A DNA stretch of 64,000 nucleotides from Micromonospora sp. WMMD1082 (lineage in GTDB: Bacteria > Actinomycetota > Actinomycetes > Mycobacteriales > Micromonosporaceae), in the NCBI RefSeq assembly GCF_029626175.1, contig NZ_JARUBM010000002.1, forward strand, positions 6,031,001 through 6,095,000, in the 5' to 3' direction. How positions within the stretch are numbered: position 1 is the stretch's first letter; each line of letters begins with the position of its first letter. The notes under the pieces are model-generated. The model had not been told where the DNA came from. It searched no databases and saw nothing but the letters and a program-made list of their open reading frames with translations. This document shows positions 16,633-24,470 of this stretch, in pieces. The position numbers and the translations under genes were made by a program.

Positions 16633-17340
16633 ATGGGTGCCGCTGGCCAGGGTTTGTCCGAAGACGAGGTGCGCAGCATCCGGGAGGCGTTGGCTGCGGG
16701 CCGTAAGCCGAGGGTGGTGTTCACGGTCGCGGCCGGTCAGATCGCCGGCCAGCTGGGTCAGGTGGTGGCGTTGACCGATCCGGCGGTGTCCGACGAGTTC
16801 GTGGTGGTGCGGTTCGGGCGCGACGAGTTGCCCTTCTCCCCCACCGATGTGGCGGTCGCGCCGAAGGGCGCGGGGCGTCGGCCGGCCGAGTCGAAGGCCG
16901 AGCCGGTGCCGGCCGAGGCGGCGGCGGTGGAGCCGGAGTTCGTGTTGGACCGGGTGCCGCAGCCGCGCCGGGAGGAGCCGAAGGTGGAGACGGTGGAGCA
17001 GGCGAAGACGGAGCCGGTGGAGGCGAGGCCGCCGGCGCGGCGCGCGGTGAAGGCGGCGAAGCCGAAGGGACCGGCGGGGTTGACGGTCACGCTGGCGTAC
17101 GCGGAGGGCGAGTGGACGGTGGCCGCGCAGCAGGGCGGCAAGGTGCTGGCCAAGCCGTACGTGCTCAAGCCGGCGGAGGCGCTGCGGATGGTGGCGTTGG
17201 TGGACGTGCCGGGCGTGCACGAGGCGGTGGAGCAGATCCTGGCGGCGGAGCGGTCGGAGGCCGAGCGGCAGGCGGAGAAGCTGCGGGCGGAGCTGGCCGA
17301 GATCGAGGCCCGGTTGGCGGAGCTGCGCGAGGCGGGCTGA
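16633..17340 (+). CDS. actinobacterial conserved protein with C-terminal coiled coil (DUF6319-like)
   Basis: 235-residue soluble protein. The N-terminal ~80 residues (LSEDEVRSIREALAAGRKPR then VVFTVAAGQIAGQLGQVVAL and DEFVVVRFGRDELPFSPTDV) form a small beta-rich domain; residues 85-150 are a low-complexity acidic/proline linker rich in Glu, Pro and Ala; then a second small domain (GLTVTLAYAEGEWTVAAQQG) and a C-terminal coiled coil (AERSEAERQAEKLRAELAEI). I recall the family as DUF6319; its role is not known to me. Start ATG 16633 follows GGGAAGAGG. The gene ends at a strong hairpin terminator. Confidence 0.75.
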   Translation: MGAAGQGLSEDEVRSIREALAAGRKPRVVFTVAAGQIAGQLGQVVALTDPAVSDEFVVVRFGRDELPFSPTDVAVAPKGAGRRPAESKAEPVPAEAAAVEPEFVLDRVPQPRREEPKVETVEQAKTEPVEARPPARRAVKAAKPKGPAGLTVTLAYAEGEWTVAAQQGGKVLAKPYVLKPAEALRMVALVDVPGVHEAVEQILAAERSEAERQAEKLRAELAEIEARLAELREAG

Positions 17341-17344
17341 CCGC

Positions 17345-17385
17345 CCGGCGGCCCGGTGCGGGGTTTGCCCCGGCCGGGCCGCCGG
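17345..17385. terminator. bidirectional hairpin terminator
   Basis: CCGGCGGCCCGG (17345-17356) and CCGGGCCGCCGG (17374-17385) form a perfect 12-bp stem; inside it a smaller CGGGG/CCCCG hairpin can also form. It lies between the convergent 16633 gene and the Eis-type gene and can serve both strands. There is no T-run, as usual in this group. Confidence 0.75.
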
Positions 17386-17395
17386 CATGTGCGGG

Positions 17396-18559
17396 TCAGA
17401 AGTAGTCGACGAGCTGGGCGGGTGGGCCGGCGGCGAGCAGGTCCAGGGCGCTCGGGTCCGCTGTGGTGTGGGTGAGCAGCCCGGTCTCGGCGAGGGTGCG
17501 GGCGGTGGCGGTGGCCGTGTAGAGCAGCGCGAAGCCGCGCACGGTCAGGTGCAGGTCGGCGTCGGTGGTGACGCGGCGCAGGTGGGCCTGGCCGCCGTCG
17601 ACGGCGAGCTGCCAGGTGCCGGTGTTCCAGTCGGCGAGGTCGTCGGTGAGGGTGAAGGTGACCTCGCCGCGGGTGTGTGCGGGCCAGCCGCGGGTCTGCA
17701 CGGCGCGGGCGACGTCGACGGGCCGGTGCATCCAGGGTTGGCGTTCGTGTTCGCGGGCGTGTTCGAGGGGCAGCCGGGCGCTGACGGCGTCGCCGGGCAG
17801 CGGGGTCAGCCGCAGTGTCGGGGTGACGCTGTGCCAGCTGGCGAGGACGCCGGCGAGGGCGCGGGCGGCGTCGTCGGTGGTGGCGAGGATGTCCTCGACG
17901 GTGAGCACGGCGGTGGGGCCGTAGCCTCGGCCCCGGTTCCAGCCGGCGTAGCCGACCAGGGTTCCGTCGTGTTCGACGAGGGTGAGCCCGTCGTAGGGCA
18001 GTTCTCCGGTGGTGAACCGGGGGTGGGTGCGGGTGAGCAGGCCGTTGCGGTGGTGGGCGACGCGCCGGTGGAGTTCGGCGGTGGCGGGTAGGTCGGCGGT
18101 GGTGCCGGCGCGGACGGTCAGCGCCGGGTCGGTGCGGTGCCGGGGCAGGGTGGCGGTGGGCAGGTCGAGGGTGCGTAGCTGCCCGGTGATCTCCCAGCCG
18201 CAGGCCCGGTAGGGGGCGGGGGTGGTGGGGAACAGCGCGCTGATGGCGGCGCCGCGGTCGTGGGCGCCGCGCAGCAGGGTGCGTAGCAGTGCGCGGGCGA
18301 CTCCGGTGCCGCGGGCCTCGGGGGCGACGGCGACCCCGGCGACGTCGGCGGCGGGTACGGCCCGCCCGGTCCACCACTGGTCGTCGTGCAGGTCGGCGGC
18401 TTTGCCGATGAGGTTTCCGGCGGGGTCGAAGGCGCCGTAGGCGGTGCGGCCGGTGGTGCGTGGTGGCGGGGGTGGTTGCGGGTCGGCGCCGAAGGCGAGC
18501 CGACCGAGCTGCCAGGCGTCGGCCAGGTCGTCGGGGGTGAGTTCACGCACGTCGGGCAC
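17396..18559 (-). CDS. Eis-type GNAT acetyltransferase
   Basis: 387-residue protein of the enhanced-intracellular-survival (Eis) architecture: N-terminal GNAT (VAGVAVAPEARGTGVARALLR, acetyl-CoA loop; ALFPTTPAPYRACGWEITG), a second degenerate GNAT, and a C-terminal sterol-carrier-like domain (TWQLAVDGGQAHL onward). It ends in a free Phe, which in Eis is the catalytic carboxylate-bearing terminus. Family members multi-acetylate amines such as aminoglycosides or lysine side chains; the natural substrate is unknown. The GTG at 18559 is chosen as the start (VPDVRELTPDDL); GTG 18550 is possible. Confidence 0.88.
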   Translation of the reverse strand: MPDVRELTPDDLADAWQLGRLAFGADPQPPPPPRTTGRTAYGAFDPAGNLIGKAADLHDDQWWTGRAVPAADVAGVAVAPEARGTGVARALLRTLLRGAHDRGAAISALFPTTPAPYRACGWEITGQLRTLDLPTATLPRHRTDPALTVRAGTTADLPATAELHRRVAHHRNGLLTRTHPRFTTGELPYDGLTLVEHDGTLVGYAGWNRGRGYGPTAVLTVEDILATTDDAARALAGVLASWHSVTPTLRLTPLPGDAVSARLPLEHAREHERQPWMHRPVDVARAVQTRGWPAHTRGEVTFTLTDDLADWNTGTWQLAVDGGQAHLRRVTTDADLHLTVRGFALLYTATATARTLAETGLLTHTTADPSALDLLAAGPPAQLVDYF

Positions 18560-18591
18560 GGGTCGACGATAGCGGTCGCGGCGGTCGGCGC

Positions 18592-19068
18592 TCAGCTGCT
18601 GGTGGTGGGCTCGTGGCGGACCGGGAAGTTGACGGAGTTGGCGATGAAGCAGGCGCGGTGGGCGTCGTCGTGCAGGGCGGTGGCGGTGTCGACGGTGTCG
18701 GGGTCGGCGACGGTGACCCGGGGGCGCAGGACGACCTCGGTGAAGTGGCCGGAGCCGGTGGCGTCGGTGGTCATGGTGCCGGTGGCGTGGTCGACGTAGT
18801 CGGTGACGACGACGCCGTTGACGGCGCAGAGGTGCAGGTAGGCGAGCAGGTGGCACTGGGACAGCGCGGCGAGCAGGAGCTGTTCGGGGTTCCAGCGGGT
18901 GGGGTCGCCGCGGAAGGTGGGGTCGGAGCTGCCGGCGATGGGTGGGCGGCCGTCGGTGGTGACGTCGTGGTCGCGGCGGTAGTCGCGGTAGCCGCTGGTG
19001 CCGGTGCCGAGGTTGCCGGTCCAGGTGACGGTGGTGGCGTAGTGGTGTGTGCGGGGCATGGAGGTCAT
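18592..19068 (-). CDS. OsmC family peroxiredoxin-like protein
   Basis: 158-residue OsmC/Ohr-fold protein, a thiol peroxidase acting on organic hydroperoxides. The two redox cysteines are visible: LLLAALSQCHLLAYL and HRACFIANSVNFPV, with the conserved NPEQLLLAAL helix before the first. The TxxWTGNLGTGT start and the length are typical of the YhfA-like OsmC branch. Starts at ATG 19068 or ATG 19059. It is immediately downstream of the cydAB terminator on the same strand and lies 32 bases before the Eis gene start, so it may share a transcript with Eis. Confidence 0.9.
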   Translation of the reverse strand: MTSMPRTHHYATTVTWTGNLGTGTSGYRDYRRDHDVTTDGRPPIAGSSDPTFRGDPTRWNPEQLLLAALSQCHLLAYLHLCAVNGVVVTDYVDHATGTMTTDATGSGHFTEVVLRPRVTVADPDTVDTATALHDDAHRACFIANSVNFPVRHEPTTSS

Positions 19069-19074
19069 GGTGCC

Positions 19075-19110
19075 CGATCGGGCCGGGGCGGGTGGTCCCC
19101 GGCCCGATCG
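19075..19110 (-). terminator. cydAB terminator hairpin
   Basis: CGATCGGGCCGGGG (19075-19088) and CCCCGGCCCGATCG (19097-19110) form a perfect 14-bp stem with an 8-base loop, ending just before the cydB stop codon and the OsmC start. It would end the cydAB transcript and separate it from osmC. Confidence 0.75.
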
Positions 19111-19113
19111 CGG

Positions 19114-20112
19114 TCAGTGTCGCGGGATGTGGGCCACGCCGATGCGCTTGCGGAAGACCCAGTAGGTCCAGCCCTGGTAGGCCAGCACGATGGGGGTGAA
19201 GAACACCGCCACCCACGTCATGATCGTCAGGGTGTAGGGGGTGGAGGCGGCGTTGGTGGCGGTGAGGGTGCCGGCCGGGTCCGCGGTGGAGGGCAGCACG
19301 TTCGGGAACAGCGCGGTGAACAGGGTGGCCACGGCCAGGCCGATCGCCACGGCGGTGCCGGTGAACGCCCAGCCCTCCCGGCGTACCTGGGCGGCGGCGA
19401 GACCACCGAGCAGGGCGAGGGCGGCGCCGACGGCGAGCACGACGGCGGCCGTGCTGGAGCGGATGGTCAGGGTCCAGGTGAGGAAGGCCACCGCGAGCAG
19501 CGCGGTGGCGACGCCGAGGCGGACGGCGAGGGCGGCGGCCCGGTGGCGGATGTCGCCGACGGTCTTGAGGGCGATGAAGACGGCGCCGTGGGTGAGGAAC
19601 AGCGCCGCGGTGGTCGCGCCGCCGAGCAGGGCGTACGGGTGCAGCAGGTCGAGCAGGCCGCCGACGTACTCGTGGTCGGCGTCCAGGGGTACGCCGCGCA
19701 GGATGTTGGCGAAGGCGACGCCCCACAGGATCGCCGGGATCAGTGAGCCGACGAAGATGGCGGTGTCCCAGCGGCGTTTCCAGGACGCCTCGGGTCGCTT
19801 GTGGCGGTATTCGAAGGCGACGCCGCGGGCGATCAGGGCCAGCAGGATGAGCAGTAGGGGCAGGTAGAAGCCGGAGAAGAGGGTGGCGTACCACTCGGGG
19901 AAGGCGGCGAACATGGCGCCGCCGGCGGTGATCAGCCAGACCTCGTTGCCGTCCCAGACCGGCCCGATGGTGTTGATCATGACGCGGCGTTCGCGGTCGT
20001 CACGGCCGAGCACGGGCAGCAGCATGCCGACGCCGAAGTCGAAGCCCTCGAGGATGAAGTAGCCGGTGAACAGCACGGCGACGAGGAGAAACCAGATGGT
20101 GGTCAGTTCCAC
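19114..20112 (-). CDS. cydB: cytochrome bd ubiquinol/menaquinol oxidase subunit II
   Basis: Integral membrane subunit of the bd-type quinol:O2 oxidoreductase, 332 residues. Recognisable from the start TTIWFLLVAVLFTGYFILEGFD, then FGVGMLLPVLGRDDRERRVM and TIGPVWDGNEVWLITAGGAM (the CydB signature), and eight to nine hydrophobic segments. It is 15 bases downstream of cydA with a shared transcript. No cydCD genes are seen nearby, so cytochrome bd assembly must be served elsewhere. Confidence 0.96.
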   Translation of the reverse strand: MELTTIWFLLVAVLFTGYFILEGFDFGVGMLLPVLGRDDRERRVMINTIGPVWDGNEVWLITAGGAMFAAFPEWYATLFSGFYLPLLLILLALIARGVAFEYRHKRPEASWKRRWDTAIFVGSLIPAILWGVAFANILRGVPLDADHEYVGGLLDLLHPYALLGGATTAALFLTHGAVFIALKTVGDIRHRAAALAVRLGVATALLAVAFLTWTLTIRSSTAAVVLAVGAALALLGGLAAAQVRREGWAFTGTAVAIGLAVATLFTALFPNVLPSTADPAGTLTATNAASTPYTLTIMTWVAVFFTPIVLAYQGWTYWVFRKRIGVAHIPRH

Positions 20113-20127
20113 GTGGGGCTCCGCGGG

Positions 20128-21540
20128 TCAGTAGGCGAAGGCGAGCGGGCGCTCGGCGTCGTCGGTGTCGTCGGGTTCGGGGTCGGGGGTGACGTCGGGT
20201 ACGCCGGCCTTGGCGTAGCGGATCAGCAGTTTCACCTCGACGACGGCGAGGGCGGCGTAGATGAGGGTGAAGGCGGTGAAGCTGGTGAGGACCTCGGCCA
20301 GGGAGACGCTGCGGGACACGCCGTCGCGGGTGAGCATCTCGCCGAAGACGATCCACGGTTGGCGGCCCATCTCGGTGAAGATCCAGCCGAAGGAGTTGGC
20401 CAGCAGCGGCAGGATGGGCATGGCCAGGCCGGCGCGCAGCAGCCATCTGCTGGTGGGGGTGCGGCCCCTGCGCTGGCTCCAGAGCACGAGCAGGGCGATG
20501 GCGGCGGCGGCGAGTCCGAAGCCGATCATGAAGCGGAAGCTCCAGTAGGTGACCGGGATGATCGGGGTGTAGCTGCCGGGGCCGTACTGGGCGGTGTAGA
20601 GGGCCTGGAGGTCGTTGATGCCGTGCACGGTGCCGTTGGGGTCGCCGGTGCCCAGGTAGGACAGCAGATACGGGATCTTGAGGGCGAACAGTTCCCGGCT
20701 GCCGTCGAGGCTGCCGATGGTGAGCACGGAGAACGAGGCGGGGCTCTCGGTGGAGTAGAGGCCCTCGGCGGCGGCCATCTTCATCGGCTGGACCTGGGTC
20801 ATGATCTTGCCCTGGATGTCGCCGGTGATCACCACGGCGGTGGCCGAGATCAGGGTGACCCAGGAGCCGAAGCGGGCGGCGAAGCGGTACGCGGGGGTGT
20901 CGGCGCTGTCCGGGTTGCGGATGAGGTGCCACAGCGCGACGGCTACCAGCAGCGCCCCGGCGACCAGGAAGGCGCCGGCGATGGTGTGCGGGAAGGTGAT
21001 CAGGGCGACCTTGTTGGTGAGCACGGCGACGAAGTCGGTCAGTTCGGCCCGCCCGGTCTCCGGGTTGAACCGGTAGCCCACCGGGTTCTGCATGAACGAG
21101 TTCGCGGCGAGGATGAAGTACGCGGACAGGTTGGTGCCGATGGCGGCGGCCCAGATGGTGGCCAGGTGGATGCGTCTGGGCAGCCGGTCCCAGCCGAAGA
21201 TCCACAGGCCGATGAAGGTGGATTCGAGGAAGAAGGCGACCAGCGCCTCGATGGCCAGGGGTGCGCCGAAGATGTCGCCGACGAAGCGGGAGTAGTCGCT
21301 CCAGTTCATGCCGAACTGGAACTCCTGCACGATGCCGGTGACCACGCCCATGGCGAAGTTGATCAGGAAGAGCTTGCCGTAGAACTTGGTGAGCTTGAGG
21401 TACTTCTCGTCTCCGGTGCGGTACCAGAGCGTCTGCAGGATGGCGACCAGGACGGACAGGCCGATGGTCAGCGGTACGAAGAGAAAGTGGTAGACGGTGG
21501 TGACACCGAACTGCCAGCGGGCGACGTCCAACGCGTCCAC
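20128..21540 (-). CDS. cydA: cytochrome bd ubiquinol/menaquinol oxidase subunit I
   Basis: Haem-binding catalytic subunit of the high-affinity terminal oxidase, 470 residues. N-terminal RWQFGVTTVYHFLFVPLTIG carries the first haem-ligand His; FQFGMNWSDYSRFVGDIFGA, EALVAFFLESTFIGLWIFGW (Glu proton path) and FPHTIAGAFLVAG (second haem His) follow; MTRDGVSRSV lies in the last part. The Q-loop is of the short type common in actinobacteria. Start GTG 21540 has GGGGG seven bases upstream. Expression is probably controlled by the tandem BlaI-like operators at 21562-21610, linking it to respiratory stress. Confidence 0.96.
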   Translation of the reverse strand: MDALDVARWQFGVTTVYHFLFVPLTIGLSVLVAILQTLWYRTGDEKYLKLTKFYGKLFLINFAMGVVTGIVQEFQFGMNWSDYSRFVGDIFGAPLAIEALVAFFLESTFIGLWIFGWDRLPRRIHLATIWAAAIGTNLSAYFILAANSFMQNPVGYRFNPETGRAELTDFVAVLTNKVALITFPHTIAGAFLVAGALLVAVALWHLIRNPDSADTPAYRFAARFGSWVTLISATAVVITGDIQGKIMTQVQPMKMAAAEGLYSTESPASFSVLTIGSLDGSRELFALKIPYLLSYLGTGDPNGTVHGINDLQALYTAQYGPGSYTPIIPVTYWSFRFMIGFGLAAAAIALLVLWSQRRGRTPTSRWLLRAGLAMPILPLLANSFGWIFTEMGRQPWIVFGEMLTRDGVSRSVSLAEVLTSFTAFTLIYAALAVVEVKLLIRYAKAGVPDVTPDPEPDDTDDAERPLAFAY

Positions 21541-21561
21541 CTGCGAACCCCCATGTGCTCA

Positions 21562-21610
21562 TACTACAAAACGTAGTAGATACTACAACCTGTCGTACGA
21601 CGATATGTAG
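21562..21610 (-). promoter_or_regulatory. tandem BlaI/CopY-type operators over the cydAB promoter
   Basis: Two clear palindromes, TACTACAAAACGTAGTA (21562-21578) and TACTACAACCTGTCGTA (21581-21597), plus a weaker third copy (21596-21610), match the TACTACA-N3-TGTAGTA pattern of BlaI-family repressors. On the - strand TTGTAG and TAGTAT, 16 bases apart, could be the cydA -35 and -10 and lie inside the operators. No BlaI gene is in the window. Regulator identity is inferred from site type only. Confidence 0.7.
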
Positions 21611-21749
21611 GGGCAGGTGGCCCGAACCGGGCCGGGACCAATGACCCTGCTCACCTCTGCCCTACGGCCCGACCTGGTCACTGCCCGACCTGGTCACTGC
21701 CCGACCTGGCCGCCGCCGACCGCGCCCTGCGTGCGATCATGGCCCGCTG

Positions 21750-22529
21750 ATGGACGTAGCCCACTCCCCCTGGCGGCCGCCGCTGATCTGGCGGATCGCG
21801 CTGCTGCTGGCCCGCGCCGTCGTCGGGTTGCTGGCCCGGCTGGAGGTCACCGGTGACATACCCGCCCGGCTGCGCGGCGGGCCGCTGATCCTGGCCGCCA
21901 ACCACATCAGCCCGTTCGACCCGGTCGTGCTCGCCGCCGCCTGCCGGGCCCGCCGGGTGGCGCCGAGGATCATGGCCACCGGTGGGCTGTTCCGTGCCCC
22001 GGTGATCGGTGCCGCCATGCGCCGCGCCGGGCACATCCGCGTGGACCGGGGCACCAGCGGCGTGCATCGGGCCCTGGACGATGCCGCCGCCGCGGTCGGC
22101 GGCGGCGCCGCGATCCTGGTCTACCCGGAGGGACGCATCGGCCTGGACCCGGGCATGTGGCCCGAGCGCGGCAAGACCGGTGCCGCCCGGCTCGCCCTGG
22201 CCTGCGGCACCCCGGTCATCCCTGTCGCCCAGTGGGGCTGTCACGAGGTGCTGCCCTACCAGGCCCCCAAGGGGCTGCTGCGCGGCGTGGCCCGCGCGCT
22301 GGTGCGCCGCCCCACGGTACGGGTGCACTTCGGTGACCCGGTGGATCTCGCCGACGTGACCCCCGGCGTGCCCGGCGCCGCCCGGCGGGCCACCGACCGG
22401 ATCATCGACGCCCTGACCGACACCCTCGCCCCGCTGCGGCCGGACGAACCCGACCGGCCCCGGCACGTCGACCCCGGTCGGCCGGTCGACACCAGCCGCC
22501 CGCACCGGCGCCGCCCCGCCGCCGGCTGA
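21750..22529 (+). CDS. 1-acyl-sn-glycerol-3-phosphate acyltransferase-like protein
   Basis: PlsC-family membrane-associated acyltransferase of 259 residues that would acylate lysophosphatidic acid or a related lipid. The N-terminus has a hydrophobic segment (IWRIALLLARAVVGLLARL); then the catalytic LAANHISPFDPVVL (HX4D), a GGLFRAPVIGAAMRRAGHI block, ILVYPEGRIG (the EGxR-type substrate block) and GTPVIPVAQWG. The C-terminal 30 residues are a charged, Arg/Pro-rich tail. No clear RBS before ATG 21750; a short upstream direct repeat of GACCTGGTCACTGCC (about 21670-21700) is present without evident role. Confidence 0.88.
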   Translation: MDVAHSPWRPPLIWRIALLLARAVVGLLARLEVTGDIPARLRGGPLILAANHISPFDPVVLAAACRARRVAPRIMATGGLFRAPVIGAAMRRAGHIRVDRGTSGVHRALDDAAAAVGGGAAILVYPEGRIGLDPGMWPERGKTGAARLALACGTPVIPVAQWGCHEVLPYQAPKGLLRGVARALVRRPTVRVHFGDPVDLADVTPGVPGAARRATDRIIDALTDTLAPLRPDEPDRPRHVDPGRPVDTSRPHRRRPAAG

Positions 22530-22557
22530 CGTTGCCCCGGGTGGCCCTCGATCGTGG

Positions 22558-23115
22558 TCAGCGGCGCGGGGTCCGGATCAGCAGGCTCGCCTCGACCTCG
22601 TCCGGGCCGAGCGCGGCGTAGAGGTGGGGGGTGTCGGCGGCCCAGCGGACGTGCTCCCCCGGGCCCGCCGCCAACGGCGCGTCGACCGGCCCGACCCGGG
22701 CGTGGCCGCGGAAGACGGTGAGGTGCTCGGTCACGCCGGCCGGGTGGGCGGGCGAGACCTGGTCGACGCCGACGACGATGCGCAGGGCGAACAGCTCGTA
22801 GGTGGCGGCCGGCTCCTCGAAGACCTCCAGCAGCGTCGACACCACCGCCTCGCCGCGCACCGGTGACGCGGCCGAGGCCGGGGCGCCGCGATCCAGCGTC
22901 AGCGCGCTCATCGGCACGCCGAGCGCGGCGGCGATCGCGTAGAGGGTCTCCAGCCGGGGGTCGCGGCTGCCGTTCTCCAGCCCCGACAGCGTCGCCTTCC
23001 CCACGCCGGCCAGGCGGGCCAGTTCGGAGAGGGTCAGCCCGCGCGCGTCCCGCAGCGCGCGCAGCCGCTGGCCCACCGCCGATCCCTGCTGAGGGCTTGT
23101 CCCGTGCGTGGTCAT
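22558..23115 (-). CDS. XRE-cupin transcriptional regulator
   Basis: 185-residue DNA-binding protein: an N-terminal XRE helix-turn-helix (LRALRDARGLTLSELARLAG, then VGKATLSGLENGSRDPRLET) followed by a C-terminal cupin domain (EHLTVFRGHARVGPVDAPLA, then AGPGEHVRWAADTPHLYAAL), as in SutR/PuuR-type regulators where the cupin binds a small ligand. It is divergent from the BenE-type permease at 23175. A perfect 24-base palindrome lies between them, so it most likely controls that permease and itself. The ligand is probably the permease substrate, an inference. Confidence 0.92.
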   Translation of the reverse strand: MTTHGTSPQQGSAVGQRLRALRDARGLTLSELARLAGVGKATLSGLENGSRDPRLETLYAIAAALGVPMSALTLDRGAPASAASPVRGEAVVSTLLEVFEEPAATYELFALRIVVGVDQVSPAHPAGVTEHLTVFRGHARVGPVDAPLAAGPGEHVRWAADTPHLYAALGPDEVEASLLIRTPRR

Positions 23116-23136
23116 GTCCGTATGGTTCCACCCGGC

Positions 23137-23160
23137 GTCCGTTCCGTTTACGGAACGGAC
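23137..23160. promoter_or_regulatory. perfect palindromic operator between XRE regulator and benE-like gene
   Basis: GTCCGTTCCG, a TTTA spacer and CGGAACGGAC form perfect 10-base arms, ending 14 bases before the permease start and 22 bases after the regulator start. The GTTCC...GGAAC core suits the two-fold XRE dimer. A degenerate half copy (GTCCGTATGGTTCC) sits about 20 bases to the left. Confidence 0.8.
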
Positions 23161-23174
23161 GGGAGGGGGCGCTG

Positions 23175-24362
23175 ATGGAGGGGGTACGACCGGTCGTCGC
23201 CGGCCTGCTGAGCGCGGTCGTGGGCTACGCGAGTTCGTTCACGCTCGTGCTCGCCGGCTTGCAGGCCGTGGGCGCCAGCCCGGCCCAGGCCGCCTCCGGC
23301 CTGCTCGTCACCTGCCTCGGCATCGGGGTCGCCGGCGCCGTGCTGACCCTGCGCCACCGGATGCCCGTCGCCGTCGCGTGGTCCACCCCGGGCGCGGCCC
23401 TGCTGGTCGGGGCCGGCCCAGTGGCCGGCGGCTTCCCGTCGGCCGTCGGCGCCTTCCTGGTCTGCGCGGCGCTGACCGTGGTCGCCGGGCTGGTGCCCTG
23501 GCTGGCGCGAGTGATCGCGGCCATCCCGCGACCGGTCGCCGGGGCGATGCTCGCCGGCATCCTGGTGCCGCTGTGCACGGCTCCGGTCCAGGCCCTGGTG
23601 GACATCCCGGTGCTGGCCGTGCCGGTCATCGTGACCTGGGCGGTGCTGCTGCGCTATGCGCGTGGCTGGGCGGTGCCGGGCGCGCTGGTCGCGGCCGTGG
23701 CGGCGAGCGCCGTGACCGGGCCGGACGCGGGTCTCGCCGACGCCACGCTGCGACCCGTCCTGGCCTGGACCGCCCCCGCCTTCGACCTCGGCGCCGTCGT
23801 CGGCATCGCGCTGCCGCTGTTCCTGGTCACCATGGCCGGCCAGAACGTCCCGGGCGCGGCGGTCCTGTCCAGCTACGGGTACCAGCCGCCGCTGCGACCC
23901 GCGCTGGTCACCACCGGTCTGGTCAGCGCGGCGGGTGCCCCGTTCGGCGGGCATCAGGTCAATCTCGCCGCCATCACCGCCGCCCTGACCGCCGGCCCCG
24001 AGGCGCACCCCGACCCGCGCCGACGCTGGATCGCCACCCTGGCCCTGGCCGGCGGCCAGGTGCTGCTCGGGCTCGGGGCGGGCGCGGCGACCGCGCTCGT
24101 GCTGCTCTCCCCACCGGTGCTGGTGATCGCCGTCGCCGGCCTGGCCCTGCTGCCCGCCCTCGGCTCGGCACTGGGTAACGCCGTGGCCGATGCGGCCATG
24201 CTGCTGCCCGCGGTGGTGACGTTCGTCGTCACCGCCTCGGGCGTCGCCGTGCTCGGCGTCGGCGCCGCGTTCTGGGGTCTGCTCGCCGGCCTGGCCACCA
24301 TGCTGGTGACCCGGCAGCGGCGGTCACGGGTTACCGGATCTCGGGCCCTGCCACCGGCGTGA
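23175..24362 (+). CDS. BenE-family benzoate/proton symporter-like permease
   Basis: Integral membrane transporter of 395 residues with 11-12 hydrophobic segments. The family is shown by GYASSFTLVLAGLQAVGASP near the N-terminus, the VAWSTPGAALLV motif (BenE Ser-Thr-Pro-Gly-Ala segment), FLVTMAGQNVPGAAVLSSYG and GAPFGGHQVNLAAITAAL. Classical members import benzoate; no aromatic-degradation genes are nearby, so the substrate is open. Start ATG 23175 follows GGAGGGGG. Likely repressed by the divergent XRE-cupin protein at the palindrome just upstream. Confidence 0.9.
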   Translation: MEGVRPVVAGLLSAVVGYASSFTLVLAGLQAVGASPAQAASGLLVTCLGIGVAGAVLTLRHRMPVAVAWSTPGAALLVGAGPVAGGFPSAVGAFLVCAALTVVAGLVPWLARVIAAIPRPVAGAMLAGILVPLCTAPVQALVDIPVLAVPVIVTWAVLLRYARGWAVPGALVAAVAASAVTGPDAGLADATLRPVLAWTAPAFDLGAVVGIALPLFLVTMAGQNVPGAAVLSSYGYQPPLRPALVTTGLVSAAGAPFGGHQVNLAAITAALTAGPEAHPDPRRRWIATLALAGGQVLLGLGAGAATALVLLSPPVLVIAVAGLALLPALGSALGNAVADAAMLLPAVVTFVVTASGVAVLGVGAAFWGLLAGLATMLVTRQRRSRVTGSRALPPA

Positions 24363-24470
24363 CGGCGCGACCTGCCGCACGGCCGCGAACCGGCCGGATC
24401 GCCGACCGATGGTCATGACGTTTGCCGGCCGGTCGCCTGACGATCACCGGGGCCGGGCATACTGCGCTGC

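Noticed and set aside
21670..21706. Direct repeat of GACCTGGTCACTGCC before the acyltransferase gene
   Set aside because: Only two copies plus a fragment, with no linked feature; likely slippage.
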